In this document: piece by piece, positions 45,892 to 55,210 of the stretch
How the letters are laid out: each line of letters starts with the position of its first letter
Position numbering within the stretch: position 1 is the stretch's first letter
Source: Septoria linicola
Lineage: Eukaryota > Ascomycota > Dothideomycetes > Mycosphaerellales > Mycosphaerellaceae
DNA: 64,000 nucleotides
NCBI GenBank assembly: GCA_024114885.1
Contig: CP099421.1
Coordinates: 2,418,001-2,482,000 of the forward strand
Reading direction: 5' to 3'
The notes under the pieces: model-generated
Databases searched by the model: none
What the model was told of the DNA's origin: nothing
What the model saw: the letters and a program-made list of their open reading frames with translations, nothing else
Position numbers and translations under genes: made by a program

Positions 45892-47136
45892 TTATCGTCC
45901 TGGCAGCATTCCTCTGATACTCTTGAAGTACTGAGGCTCGACCGTTTTCTCGATCTCCTCCCTCGTAAGCCACAAAAAGTCTTTGTCCCCGTATGCATTC
46001 GCAGCCAAATCTGCCTGTCCGGCCATGATGCGCGCCTTCATGAAGAAAGTCTTCACACCAAACTCCTCACGTTCAAATGGAGAGTTTGAAGTGCTGACCA
46101 ACTTGTTTGGCAAGACTGTGCTCATTTCTGGGGTCTGGAAAGCGGCGCTGTGGTGGCCGATCGGGTGGTTTCCAACGACCCAAGTGTTCATGTTGATGCC
46201 GGCAGCCTGCAGAAGGACACGCTCAGCGGCCTGCATATCGTGTTAGTGACCAGTCACTGACTCCTCGGACAATGGACAAGGGACCTCAACATACCTGGTG
46301 CAAGTTCTCCCTGCCATATATCCTGTCCCGCGGAAAGTGCCAGGTCCCTTGCTTATCCCGTACAAGCAGATATAACGTCCGGTCCATTGCTCGACTTAGA
46401 CTCTTCTGGTCGTTCTTCTCATCTGCTACAGTCCTCCTGGGAGCTGGTCTCTCAATGACAATATCTCCTACCGGCTTCCTGATACCCTCTCCCTGCTGAG
46501 CATCTCCTGCGATCCCGGCTCCGCCGGCCTGAGCATCTCCCACTGCCTCATCTGTGATGTTCTTGCCTTCAGCGTCTCTTATCAATTTGTTGACAATGTC
46601 CTTCGGCTCGCCTAGTTCGCTGCCTATGGGCACTTCGTCGTTCCAACCGTCTTCAGCGTACGCATTGTAGGCGCCCACATCACGCCCTGCCACTCCCCGC
46701 CGTGCCTTTGCTTTCCGTTTCCACTCAATGTCTGTCGGTGTGCCCTTTTTGTAGTAGAAATATCGCGTGAACGGGAGCGCTAGTCGCTCATTCAAGCGCT
46801 TTTGATACAGGAAGAAGGCCTTCTCGAAAGACGTCAATTCCCGTGTGATTTGTGGAGGGCGTGAGAGGACGGGACTGCATAGCACACGGAACGCTTTTCG
46901 TGCTTCGGGTCGCGTGACTGGTGGTTCAACTGGCCTCGATGGCTTTTCGGCTACTGCTGCGGCGGCGGATGCATTTCGTCGAGATGATGGATGGGCGAGT
47001 CGATTTAGACACGAGCTGCACACATTGTCGCGTGAAAGTACTGGTCGAGCGTTAGACACGTTCACAGCGCATCGACTTTTCTTCCCATACCATTAGTAGA
47101 AGCTAGTCGCCTTGCACTCTTCTGTCCAGCGTTCAT
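45892..47136 (-). CDS. MRPL17: mitochondrial large-subunit ribosomal protein mL46 (Mrpl17)
   Basis: Three exons: 47136-47091, 47040-46295 and 46230-45892, 376 residues. The first exon (MNAGQKSARRLAST) was found by hand. The longer frame starting at 47065 begins with GTG, and a 50-nt intron with a CTAAC branch 11 nt before CAG links the ATG exon to VLSRDNVCSSCLNRL. The N-terminal 50 residues are Arg/Ala/Ser-rich and lack acidic residues, a mitochondrial presequence. The body has the mL46 blocks SRPPQITRELTSFEKAFFLYQ, FTRYFYYKKGTPTDIEWKRK, and a Nudix-like C-terminal region (NTWVVGNHPIGHH, VKTFFMKARIMAG, DFLWLTREEIEK). It is a structural part of the mitoribosome. Confidence 0.92.
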
Positions 47137-47895
47137 TGTGTTGCCACTCAATGGCATGTGATGTGGCTTCTCAAATATATCCAGCACATCTCCTGCGAAC
47201 ATCACCAAGTCGAGACATTTGCGGCAGGCACGGAGGAGTGGTCCGAGCGCACTGCACACTTCAACTTTCGCAACTTTGCAACGTGCACTTCTCTTCTCTC
47301 TCTAGCCACAATTCCTTATCTCCTGCTACGCTCATAGCTTTCTGCTCAATAGCTTCCAGGTCATTTATACCGTGGCGAGAGTGATCATCGCAGTCTTTTT
47401 TCGCTAGCGGCGCCTTCAAATTTCCAAAGGAAAGCGGTTAGATAGTTACTGCTCACATCTCGATGGCAGGACGACCATGTATATGCCGTATGTCCTTCAA
47501 TAACCAGATGAGCAAGGTTCAGTATCGTCTGCATGAAATTCAGGCATCCAGTGCTTCTCCATATATGGCCAACGAGAATTACGCCCGCCAATATCGGCTT
47601 GCTTTCGTGGCTTGTCGAATGTTACTTCAGACTTTCTACCACAACTTTGCCGTCTCTGCCATCATCCCTCCCAGTTCTCAACATGACTACTTGATTAGCT
47701 CTCCTCTGTTTGCAAGTGGTCGTCACAAATATCATCTCTTCAAGGCCCACCTAGATCGAGGCCAGCTCGCACATGGTTTGCTCTGTCTCACAGCCGCACC
47801 GGGCCGACCAAGCTATGCAGAAATTTCAGCACCACCTTTCATCTGGATGTCTATCTACGATTTGACAGAACACATTTTCATCCAATAGCCCCATT

Positions 47896-47975
47896 GCCGG
47901 GGTAGCTCAATCGGTAGAGCGTGTGGCTCTTAGATCGATGAAAATCGTTTCGAGATCACCTCAAGGTCGTGGGTT
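47896..47975 (+). pseudogene. truncated intron-containing tRNA-Lys (CUU)
   Basis: The 5' acceptor strand GCCGGGG, the D arm (GCTC, AATCGGTA, GAGC) and the anticodon stem start TGTGG with loop CTCTTA (anticodon CTT) are all as expected of fungal tRNA-Lys. An apparent intron of about 22 nt follows, then CACCTCAAGGTC and the first T-arm strand GTGGG. After GTGGGTT the match stops. No CCCAC strand and no acceptor 3' strand CCCCGGC follow. The anticodon stem also has one T-T mismatch. A relic rather than a functional gene. Confidence 0.65.
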
Positions 47976-48020
47976 GTTAGTACTTCACCACTCTCGAACA
48001 TTCAGGCAGTGCCTAACAAC
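47973..48020. repeat. 48-bp segment with 8-bp perfect inverted ends
   Basis: GTTGTTAG at 47973-47980 is matched by CTAACAAC at 48013-48020, with 32 bp between. It begins exactly where the tRNA-Lys match ends. It could be a hairpin or the footprint of a small element. Confidence 0.6.
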
Positions 48021-48345
48021 TGTTTAGCGAGCCCGTGAGTACATCTGAATACATCAACGACTACGTTCATGTCCTAATAATCTCTCAGCACCTTCGGCTA
48101 TTCCTATAAAGTCTTCAGACCTCCATTCTTTTTGCTTTTGCTTTACTACGCATTAGCGACAACCTAAGCTCTGCTATGCTAGTCAGCTGTTTTGCTTGCT
48201 GTGTACGGGCCGTTGCTTTTTGATCGATCGAAATGCTGTAAAATGACAGTTTCATCAGAAGTGAAGTGCCCCTAACTTCGCTTGGGCACGGTCGGTCTTG
48301 CCTCAACATACTGTAAGCAGCTGACGACATATAACGAGAGCATCT

Positions 48346-48475
48346 CGACTTGCACACACAGAATCTATTGGTCTCGGATAGCCGCCAGACAATATCCAGC
48401 CGAGATAATCAACTCGAACAACATCAGCTCTGCATGGAACAAAGACACTTGCTTTGCATGAGATACGGGCACCTT
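48346..48475 (+). repeat. dispersed repeat, copy 1
   Basis: About 130 bp that align to 52199-52316 with small gaps. Best blocks are AGACAATATCCAGCCGAGAT (one mismatch in 20) and the 35-bp block holding GAACAAAGACACTTGCTTTG (the differences there are transitions). Same orientation as copy 2. Confidence 0.75.
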
Positions 48476-48585
48476 CACGCCATAGCTCGAGCAGAATTCA
48501 ATTCCATAGATTGGAAGCAAGAAAACTACCGACAATAGCAGCGAGTAAGTGTGAGAGACATGCCATTAACGGAATGTAGGCATAG

Positions 48586-48666
48586 GGTGCGCTGGGTGCG
48601 CTGGGCGCGATGGGCGCGATGGGCGCGATGGGCGTGATGGGCGTCACTGGCGTGATCGGCGTAACT
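48586..48666. repeat. 9-bp minisatellite, nine units
   Basis: Nine consecutive 9-bp units with the consensus GGCGCGATG: two GGTGCGCTG units, three GGCGCGATG, one GGCGTGATG, then GGCGTCACT, GGCGTGATC and GGCGTAACT. As the period is a multiple of three it would encode a three-residue repeat on either strand, but no gene is evident here. Confidence 0.9.
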
Positions 48667-48917
48667 TTACTAGCGTACTCGAGCCTTGTAGCCATAGCTC
48701 TCACGAACAACCGGCAAGCACCAATACTTATCGTCACTAAACCATGCCAGTCCGGTTGGCGCATACTCATTGAAGTGGGTGCGAGATGTGTACACAGCAC
48801 ATATAAGACGCGTGGTTAGTATCTACCCACAACAATTCCTCGTTGCACCGCAGACAAAGTATTTCAGCCTTCGCTTTCTCTATCCCTCGGATCTTCTCGA
48901 TTTCAGGAGCTATCGCT

Positions 48918-50034
48918 ATGGGTCAAGATACTTTTCAGCAATATCATCTACCTCAGAAGAACGGATTTGATTCTCTAACACTAAGGACTGTGCAGAAGGA
49001 GTCTCCGAAATTTGGCCAAGTTCTGGTACGCATCAAGGCAGTATCCCTAAACTGGAGAGATGGTATCCTCGCCGTGGCCACTTATCCCTTCCCGGGACCT
49101 GACGCTCTAGTCCCAGGAAGTGATGGAGCAGGCCAGTCAACCATCACGCCACAGCAAACTGTTGCCACTGACCGCGCCACTTACTGTTGCTGACTGAAGT
49201 GTCTAGGTGTCGTGGAAGAGGTCGGAGCGGGTGTCACCCAATGGAAGAAAGGCGATCGTGTCTTGGCCAATTTCACCCAAGACCACATAGCTGGGAAGCT
49301 CACGTACGCAATGTCGCTGTCACAGCTTGGTGGAGAGGCTCAAGGTCTGCTGGGGGAGTCCCACATTTTCCCTCAGTTAGGCATTGTTAGAATTCCGGAC
49401 TATCTCTCTTTCGAAGAGGCATCTTGCCTCCCATGTGCCGCGCTCACGGCATGGAACGCCCTCTATGGCTTGGTGCCAATTCGTCCAGGCCAGGGTACAG
49501 GAGGGGTGACGACATTTGGCCTGCAGATTGCTCACGCAGCTGGTGCAACGACTATCGTCACTTCGTCTTCGGATGATAAGTTAGCGAAGGCAAAGCAGCT
49601 TGGAGCCACTCTTGTCATCAACTACCGCAAGATGCCGGGCTGGGCTAGGGAGGCGAAGAAGATTACAGGAGGCATTGGAGTGGACCATATCATTGAAGTG
49701 GGCGGTATTTTGACACTCCAGGCATCCTTTGATGCGATCGGCTTCAATGGACTAATCCATTGCATTGGGCATATAACCAACCCTGATCCTCTCGGCGCTG
49801 GCAAAGACCCAAAGGGACCAGATGCGGCGTTCTTGGCACTCGACAGACTCTGCATCGTTCGGGGGCGTAGTTGTCGAATCTCGAGAAGAACTGCAAGAGA
49901 TGCTCTCGGCATTCCAGTCGAAGGAGATTCGGCCTGTTATCGATCGTGTTTTTGACTTCGCGCAGGTCAGGGCAGCCTACGACTATCTCTGGGGCTCTAC
50001 CCATACTGGAAAAGTAGTTATCAGAGTTCCATAA
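48918..50034 (+). pseudogene. zinc-type alcohol dehydrogenase-like protein, disrupted
   Basis: Homologous to the MDR-family zinc-binding/quinone-type dehydrogenases of fungi. Exon 1, 48918-49131, reads MGQDTFQQYHLP through VSLNWRDGILAV and PGSDGAG. The next block, VVEEVGAGVTQWKKGDRVL, follows after 49132-49206, whose only usable donor is GC (GCAG then GCCAGT). Two lesions follow. Between RPGQ and GTGGVTTFGLQ about five codons are missing, where the family has the first Rossmann strand (VLVQ-like). At 49861-49865 a run of five G carries one base too many: IVRG ends in one frame and GVVVESREELQEML continues in the next, to a normal C-terminus (YDYLWGSTHTGKVVIRV). The gene is judged non-functional. 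Confidence 0.8.
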
Positions 50035-50403
50035 GCTATGCGCTGAGCAGAATTCAGGGGGAAAAAGGGCATTGTATACGCTGCATGTACAGATTGCGCA
50101 TAGGGCTTGTTTCGCAGAGCGATCTCCAAAGGCACCTAAGATGCAGAATCACGGCCAAGACAGTACTAGAAATGAGCTTTCGAAACTCCCCTCACGCCTC
50201 CCAAGCTTTTCGGAGCTGTCCGGTCCTTACAGCCTCACGTGCTCACCTCGTAGGGAGAAGATCCCGCCACACGTCTGGGAAGTTTCTCGACGGTCATCGC
50301 ATCAGCCAACTAGACAATGGCCGAGTAAGGTCTCGCGACGCAGCAGCAGCCGATACTCACCGACGATAATAACAGAAAGACGACAAGAACAGGTTTGACC
50401 GGC

Positions 50404-52039
50404 ATGCAAAGCCAGATCTCCACCCAATCACGGAAAGGCTCCAAAGATGATCGTACCGGCTGCCTGACTTGTCGCCATCGGTAGGCCACTTGCGCTCCCT
50501 AAAGAAGATCAGTCACAGCCGTTTCACCAAGCTCACATCTTCGTGGAGGCGTAAGAAGTGTATAGAAAACACGTTCCCGTCGTGGGCAAGCTGCCTGCGA
50601 TTGAATCTCGAGTGTGTTCGTGTTCCTGCGCGACGTCAAGTCTTGCCACCAGCAAAACTCTCAGATGGCGCATTGGCGGCTGTCAAGTATACCTGAGCTG
50701 TTCGGCCGAGCTTCCAGCTCCTACACCCGACCATACGATCGGCTCCATTCCTCAACAACGCAAACGGTCCTTGCTCAATCACTATATTACTGTGTTGTCG
50801 CAGCTGCCTTCCGTTAGCGATCAATGCAACTCTTTCTTATCTGGTAGGCGCAACAGTAGTCCGCCAGAGTGGCAACACATACACTGACTCTACATGGCTT
50901 CGACGCAGCCTTTCTGCCGATGGCCACAGAATCGGCTGCACTTCTTAGTGCTATCATCGCATGGTCCTCCGGTCATCTCTCCACAGCCGACAGCACCTAT
51001 ACCGTGAGTATGCTCGAGGCAAATAGTGTGGCCTTGCGGGAGCCGCAAAAGATTGTTATGAGTGATAGCGCGTCATGAGCAAACTTTGAGACTAACTAAT
51101 GCTGCCGCCTGTCTGGTTCTTTTGACTTCGGACGTCTGTCTCGGTGATCCCACTACTTGGCTCAACCATTTGAAGGGTGCAAAACACTTCATAACCTCCG
51201 ATGTCAACAGATCGAGCGGCAGCGTTCAGGCTTGTAGTGGACTAGAAGTCTTCAAGACCAGTCCGGAGGGCTGCTGGATTTTGAGGAATTTTGCATATCA
51301 CGATGTGTTGGCGAGTGTCACTTTAGGAACCCCACCATTGATACCTGCGTCCTATCTGGAAGATATTACACAGGTCACGGACTCATATCTTGGCGTAGGT
51401 GCCGACATCCTGATATACATCTCTGAAGTCAGCTGTCTCTTCTCTGGCGATCGCGGCTCAATTGCTTCCATGCATTGTGACGCATGTATCCAGGTCGAAA
51501 CAGACGTCGGACGTGCGGCAGCTCTGGAGCAAAAGATCGTTGCGTGGACCTGTCCAAAGGATACACAAGCCACTCTAAAGGCTGTCGCATTTGCTTATAG
51601 AAGCGCCGCTCTGATTTACCTTTACCGACAACTGCGCTCATACTTGCTACGACATGAAGCTTGTTGTTCATCCAGCGACAGCCACCAGTCTATTGCTCTG
51701 GATGAAGCTACACGTCTGTCCGAAAAGATCAAGCTGTGCGCTACTGATGTTGTCGGCTTTGCGTCAGAAATCCCGATCAACGACACATCCGAAGCATCGC
51801 TCTTGTCCCCTTTGTTCATGGCAGGACAGCAGAGTGAGGAACATGGTCAGATGATCGCTATTCACAGGCGTGTGTGCTTGACATATCGCAAACGTCGGTT
51901 CAAGAATATTCGACATGCCTTGCAAGTTCTAGAAGGCATTTGGGCACAGAGAGGGCTTGACGGTCTCGACAACATCGCGGCAGGAATGGCATTGACTCCT
52001 TCTTATGAACCAGAAGACAGAGATCTGCTCCTCACGTGA
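50404..52039 (+). pseudogene. Zn2Cys6 transcription factor relic
   Basis: An N-terminal exon, 50404-50480, and an intron to 50548 restore a zinc cluster: GCLTCRHR, then RRKKC and SCLRLNLEC. The fourth ligand position holds Trp (PSWASC) instead of Cys. After that the frame changes at least three times: LLNHYITVLSQL (frame at 50775), FLPMATESAALLSAIIAWSSGHLS (frame at 50869), and from 51062 a long open stretch of 325 codons with the C-terminal fungal_trans_2-like regulatory domain (LTNAAACLVLLTSDVCLGD, WLNHLKGAK). Some shifts could be introns, but the stops and the lost Cys make a decayed gene likely. It sits directly behind the broken dehydrogenase, same strand. Confidence 0.7.
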
Positions 52040-52198
52040 GCCGCACGACAGGAAAGGCTATTTGCTTCATCGGGTTCAAGGCGTCGGGTGGCCTCGCAGA
52101 CAAGCAGGAAGCTACTTGAGCTTGAAGCCAATGCTCCATAGACATCTTAGCGCCAAACACACGAAGTGAACGACCTCATGATTACAGTCTACGGAGAC

Positions 52199-52316
52199 AC
52201 CATCTCGAACACACAAGATCCTTTGTCTCAGACAATTTCCAGCCGAGATCACTAGCACGTTAGGACATAAGCTATGCATAGAACAAAGACACTTGCTTTG
52301 TGTGAGACATTGGCAC
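52199..52316 (+). repeat. dispersed repeat, copy 2
   Basis: Aligns to 48346-48475 in the same orientation; slightly shorter, with gaps in the first third. The two copies bracket the minisatellite and the two broken genes. Confidence 0.75.
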
Positions 52317-52443
52317 ATTTCGAAGACATGAAGCTCATGAGAAAGAAGTCAAGTAAAGCTACTCCATCTGCATGCTATCCTCCTGGTCTACTGTCAATCC
52401 CTATCGTGTTCATTCATTTTCACTCTTACCTGACGATATAAAC

Positions 52444-53346
52444 ATGTTTCCCGTAACAAAACGCAAGGACAGTGTCAGAGGAGCCGGTCTCCTCCTCCCT
52501 TCCACCAAATCTTTCCAAGCAGATACAATGACAACAGAGCCAAGAAGCACTGCGACCACAGCAAGATCCTCCCAGCCTCTCGACAGACGTAAGTCCCACC
52601 CGCCCCTTACCCAATCACTCCCCTTCCCTACTAAACCCTCCCTCCCAGGCTCCCGCCGCATCAAGTCCATAACCACCGAACTCTGCCACAACACCCACTA
52701 CCGCGGCCGCTTCACCTCCGGAACCATAATCGGCTGGTACACCCACCCCTCCCTCTGGGAAAAGTGGGCGAACCGGAAGTTCCGCGCATACCGCAAAATT
52801 TACAAGAAAGCTGCTCCTCGACTTCCTCGACTGTCAGCAGCTGTACGAACGAAGTACAGGCAACTCGTTCAAGGCCGAATTTCGACAGATTTTATATTGA
52901 CCGACTTTGAGCAGGGATTGTTGAGGGGAGGGGTGGCGAGGGATGCTGCTGCTGCTGCTGCAAGGGAGACAGAGGAAGGTGAAGGAGGTGAAGGGTTGGA
53001 GGAGAGGACGGAGGGTGAGACACAGCTTGAAGCGATATTGAGGGCGTTGAAACCTGCTACTACTACTACTACTGCTGCCGTTTCGACACAGAGCAGTGCT
53101 GCGATCCATCCAGATCGATTAGCGATGATGTCTGGTGATGATGACGGCGACGAGCGGGTTCCTGTTGGAACAGATTACGATGCTGTACTGCGTGCTCAGA
53201 GACAGCAATGGCTAGCCGAGAGACACAATCGCCAGCTGGAGAAGGAAACGATCAGAGAAACTGGCGAAAGCATGTGGACGAAGCCCGGCGAAGACTACAG
53301 CTTTCTTGGAGAGGCAGAGGGTCGTGAGGGAGGGATGCTTGGATGA
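52444..53346 (+). CDS. hypothetical protein with low-complexity C-terminal half
   Basis: Two exons, 52444-52588 and 52649-53346, give 280 residues. The 60-nt intron is a multiple of three without a stop, but its GTAAGT donor, CTAAA branch and CCCAG acceptor are good. After a Ser/Thr-rich start comes an ordered part: SRRIKSITTELCHNTHYRG, then a Trp-rich WYTHPSLWEKWANRKFRAYR segment. Then runs of Ala, Glu/Gly and Thr, and a C-terminal motif WTKPGEDYSFLGEAEGREGG. I recognise no family. ATGs at 52372 and 52528 are alternative starts. No signal peptide or membrane segment in the form chosen. Confidence 0.65.
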   Translation: MFPVTKRKDSVRGAGLLLPSTKSFQADTMTTEPRSTATTARSSQPLDRRKSHPPLTQSLPFPTKPSLPGSRRIKSITTELCHNTHYRGRFTSGTIIGWYTHPSLWEKWANRKFRAYRKIYKKAAPRLPRLSAAVRTKYRQLVQGRISTDFILTDFEQGLLRGGVARDAAAAAARETEEGEGGEGLEERTEGETQLEAILRALKPATTTTTAAVSTQSSAAIHPDRLAMMSGDDDGDERVPVGTDYDAVLRAQRQQWLAERHNRQLEKETIRETGESMWTKPGEDYSFLGEAEGREGGMLG

Positions 53347-53372
53347 TGTCGATTTTGCAGTGTAGTATCTAT

Positions 53373-54022
53373 CTATGGATAGTACAAATCGAGTGTCTCC
53401 GTCTCTGGGAAGCAATTGAGAACATGAACGCCTTCCGCAGTGGTTATGCCCGTGCTGCAGAAATAGTCATCACCACCGTGGACACGCTGACACCAGCCAA
53501 CCCTGCGCTCACTACCGCCATCTTCAGGCTGGACTGTGAGGTCGTAGTAGTCACCTCCATTGTTCTGTGTTGCAACTTTGGCTCCTGTTAGCTTGTGACC
53601 CAAACGCTGTATGTATCAGTCTCCGACTTACCAACAATGCCAACTCGCTGTTCGATCACTCTTCTATTGGCATGGAGGTCGGTGGTTGTGGCGGACATCT
53701 ATAGCACTCTCCTTAGTACAGCCTACTTTGATTCAGAGCATGTGAGACTTACCTCAAACTTGGCAATGTTATAGTCCTGTGGCGCTTGTCCAGCGCCGCA
53801 TCCCTGGCAGGCCCAGCCGTCCTGAATCACGTTGCCGTTACCGTTGAAGTGTAGTGGTCTGGATCCGGCTGTGTCGCAGTCGGGGTCTTCGTAAAAGAAC
53901 TGGGCTGTGTCGCCGCTGCCGCCGCCGTATGGGTCATTTGACCCTCCAAGGTACACTCTGAAGTATGCGGAGGCCATAGGAGCGCACGCAAGTGCTGAGG
54001 CAGCGATGATAGAAAGATGCAT
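53373..54022 (-). CDS. small secreted cysteine-containing protein
   Basis: Three exons, 54022-53753, 53698-53632 and 53584-53373, with two short GT-AG introns (54 and 47 nt, the latter with a CTAAC branch), give 182 residues. A signal peptide (MHLSIIAASALACAPMASA) precedes a Gly/Asp-rich mature part YFRVYLGGSND. Cysteines occur in pairs of clusters (DPDCD, CQGCG, WCQRV, YFCST, LNCFP). No known fold is recognised. Size, secretion and cysteine content fit an extracellular or effector-like protein, which is inference. The first codon of the open frame at 54037 is TTG, so the ATG at 54022 is the start. Confidence 0.75.
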
Positions 54023-55210
54023 GATGAGGGTAGACAAGAAGTGTAGAGTGGACGAATATCGATGGGAGAAGACTTGCTCGTGGACTTCTGATTGCTTGGT
54101 TGATTGAAACGCTATTGAGCCCGTCCGTGTGCCATTTATATTTGCTTGTTGGTAAGCGACGTTCTAGCGCATATCAAGTCATTGCGTCGATCGTCCACAG
54201 TCGAATGGGAGCCCTGAGAATGACAAGGGTCGAAGGATTAGCATAGCTCAAGTCAATGACGTCCGAAACAAGTTTATCGCGACGAAAGTCGAGAGTATGG
54301 TAGAGCGCCCAGGCTAAGTGCTCGTCTTTTGCCAGTATGGGCAGGCAAAATCAACACTTGATCCCAGTTAGCAGAAGATCGTCATTCCGCCACGCCTTCA
54401 TAAGTCCTTACAAGCGACGCGTCCTTGGCATTCTTGACCAGTCTTGCAGATAGATCGAGGGAAAATCCATCAGATCTACTAGATGCTGACGACTAGCCTG
54501 TTTGGGCCGTCAGCTGCATAGACCGACTTATGCAGCGAGTCTCGTTGCTCCTCTTGCTGTTTTGTGGGGTTACCTGTCGCACTACTGCAGTCAGCATTCA
54601 GCCACGAGGTTTCGGGGGAACACTCTCGCACTCGGTATTATGGCGTGGCTTGCACGTTCCCTGCAGTCATCATCCTAGTGGTATCCACCGATGATCCAGC
54701 AGCCTGCAGCTAACACATGACGACTCGAAACCAACACGCGCTCCCGAAGCCTGGTGAGCAGTGCAGGTTTCTGGGAGTGGCAGAAGGTCGTACGGGAGGC
54801 TTAGTTCGATGGAGTCGTTGCACAGTGTACGCCAAGCACTATAAATATGGTAAACTTGCAAAATTGGACTCTGATTCGACTCCCAAAACCGAGGATTTGG
54901 ATATAGCAAAGTTGGTACAGTCTGCAGGATGCACCATCAGTGTGCCGGGAAAAGGCTGAAGTTTGAGAACCGTTCCATTCGAGTCCCTAGGTAGTGAAGA
55001 TCATCAAAGCAAAACACTCGCAGCCGCCAGTACGACTGTGGGTATCAAGAACGTTATGCAAATGCCATGATGCGCCATATACTCGCTCCTGCCTCATTCA
55101 CCCGAACACTGCTCCGGACAGTGTGCAGTCGGGCCACATCCTGACTGAAAGCCAAGGTTCCTCCGCTCTGTGTCAGGTGGAAATGCCGCACTGAATGCTT
55201 CCTCCCTCCT
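54023..55210. other. intergenic with a gene relic
   Basis: Besides the 3'-end relic at 54742-54805 nothing is recognised. The epsin stop codon lies at the right edge. Confidence 0.35.
54742..54805 (+). pseudogene. relic copy of the 3' end of the 52.4-kb gene
   Basis: The translated segment PKPGEQCRFLGVAEGRTGGL matches the C-terminal motif TKPGEDYSFLGEAEGREGGM of the hypothetical protein ending at 53346, and the DNA aligns without gaps over most of about 60 bp. The flanks do not match. It is in an 80-codon open frame (54717-54959) with no other support. Confidence 0.6.

Larger units (their letters stand above)
47137..48917. other. gene-poor region holding tRNA relic, inverted repeat and minisatellite
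   Basis: A 141-codon plus-strand frame (47463-47888) has no motif and ends just before the tRNA relic; I do not call it. The specific elements in this stretch are listed as their own entries. Confidence 0.4.

Noticed and set aside
47463..47888. 141-codon plus-strand frame upstream of the tRNA relic
   Set aside because: No motif, no splice evidence, and composition like other intergenic frames in the window.
47965..48025. Solo LTR at the tRNA-Lys relic
   Set aside because: The inverted ends fit TG...CA style but the segment is only 48 bp and no primer-binding site or second LTR follows; kept only as an inverted repeat.
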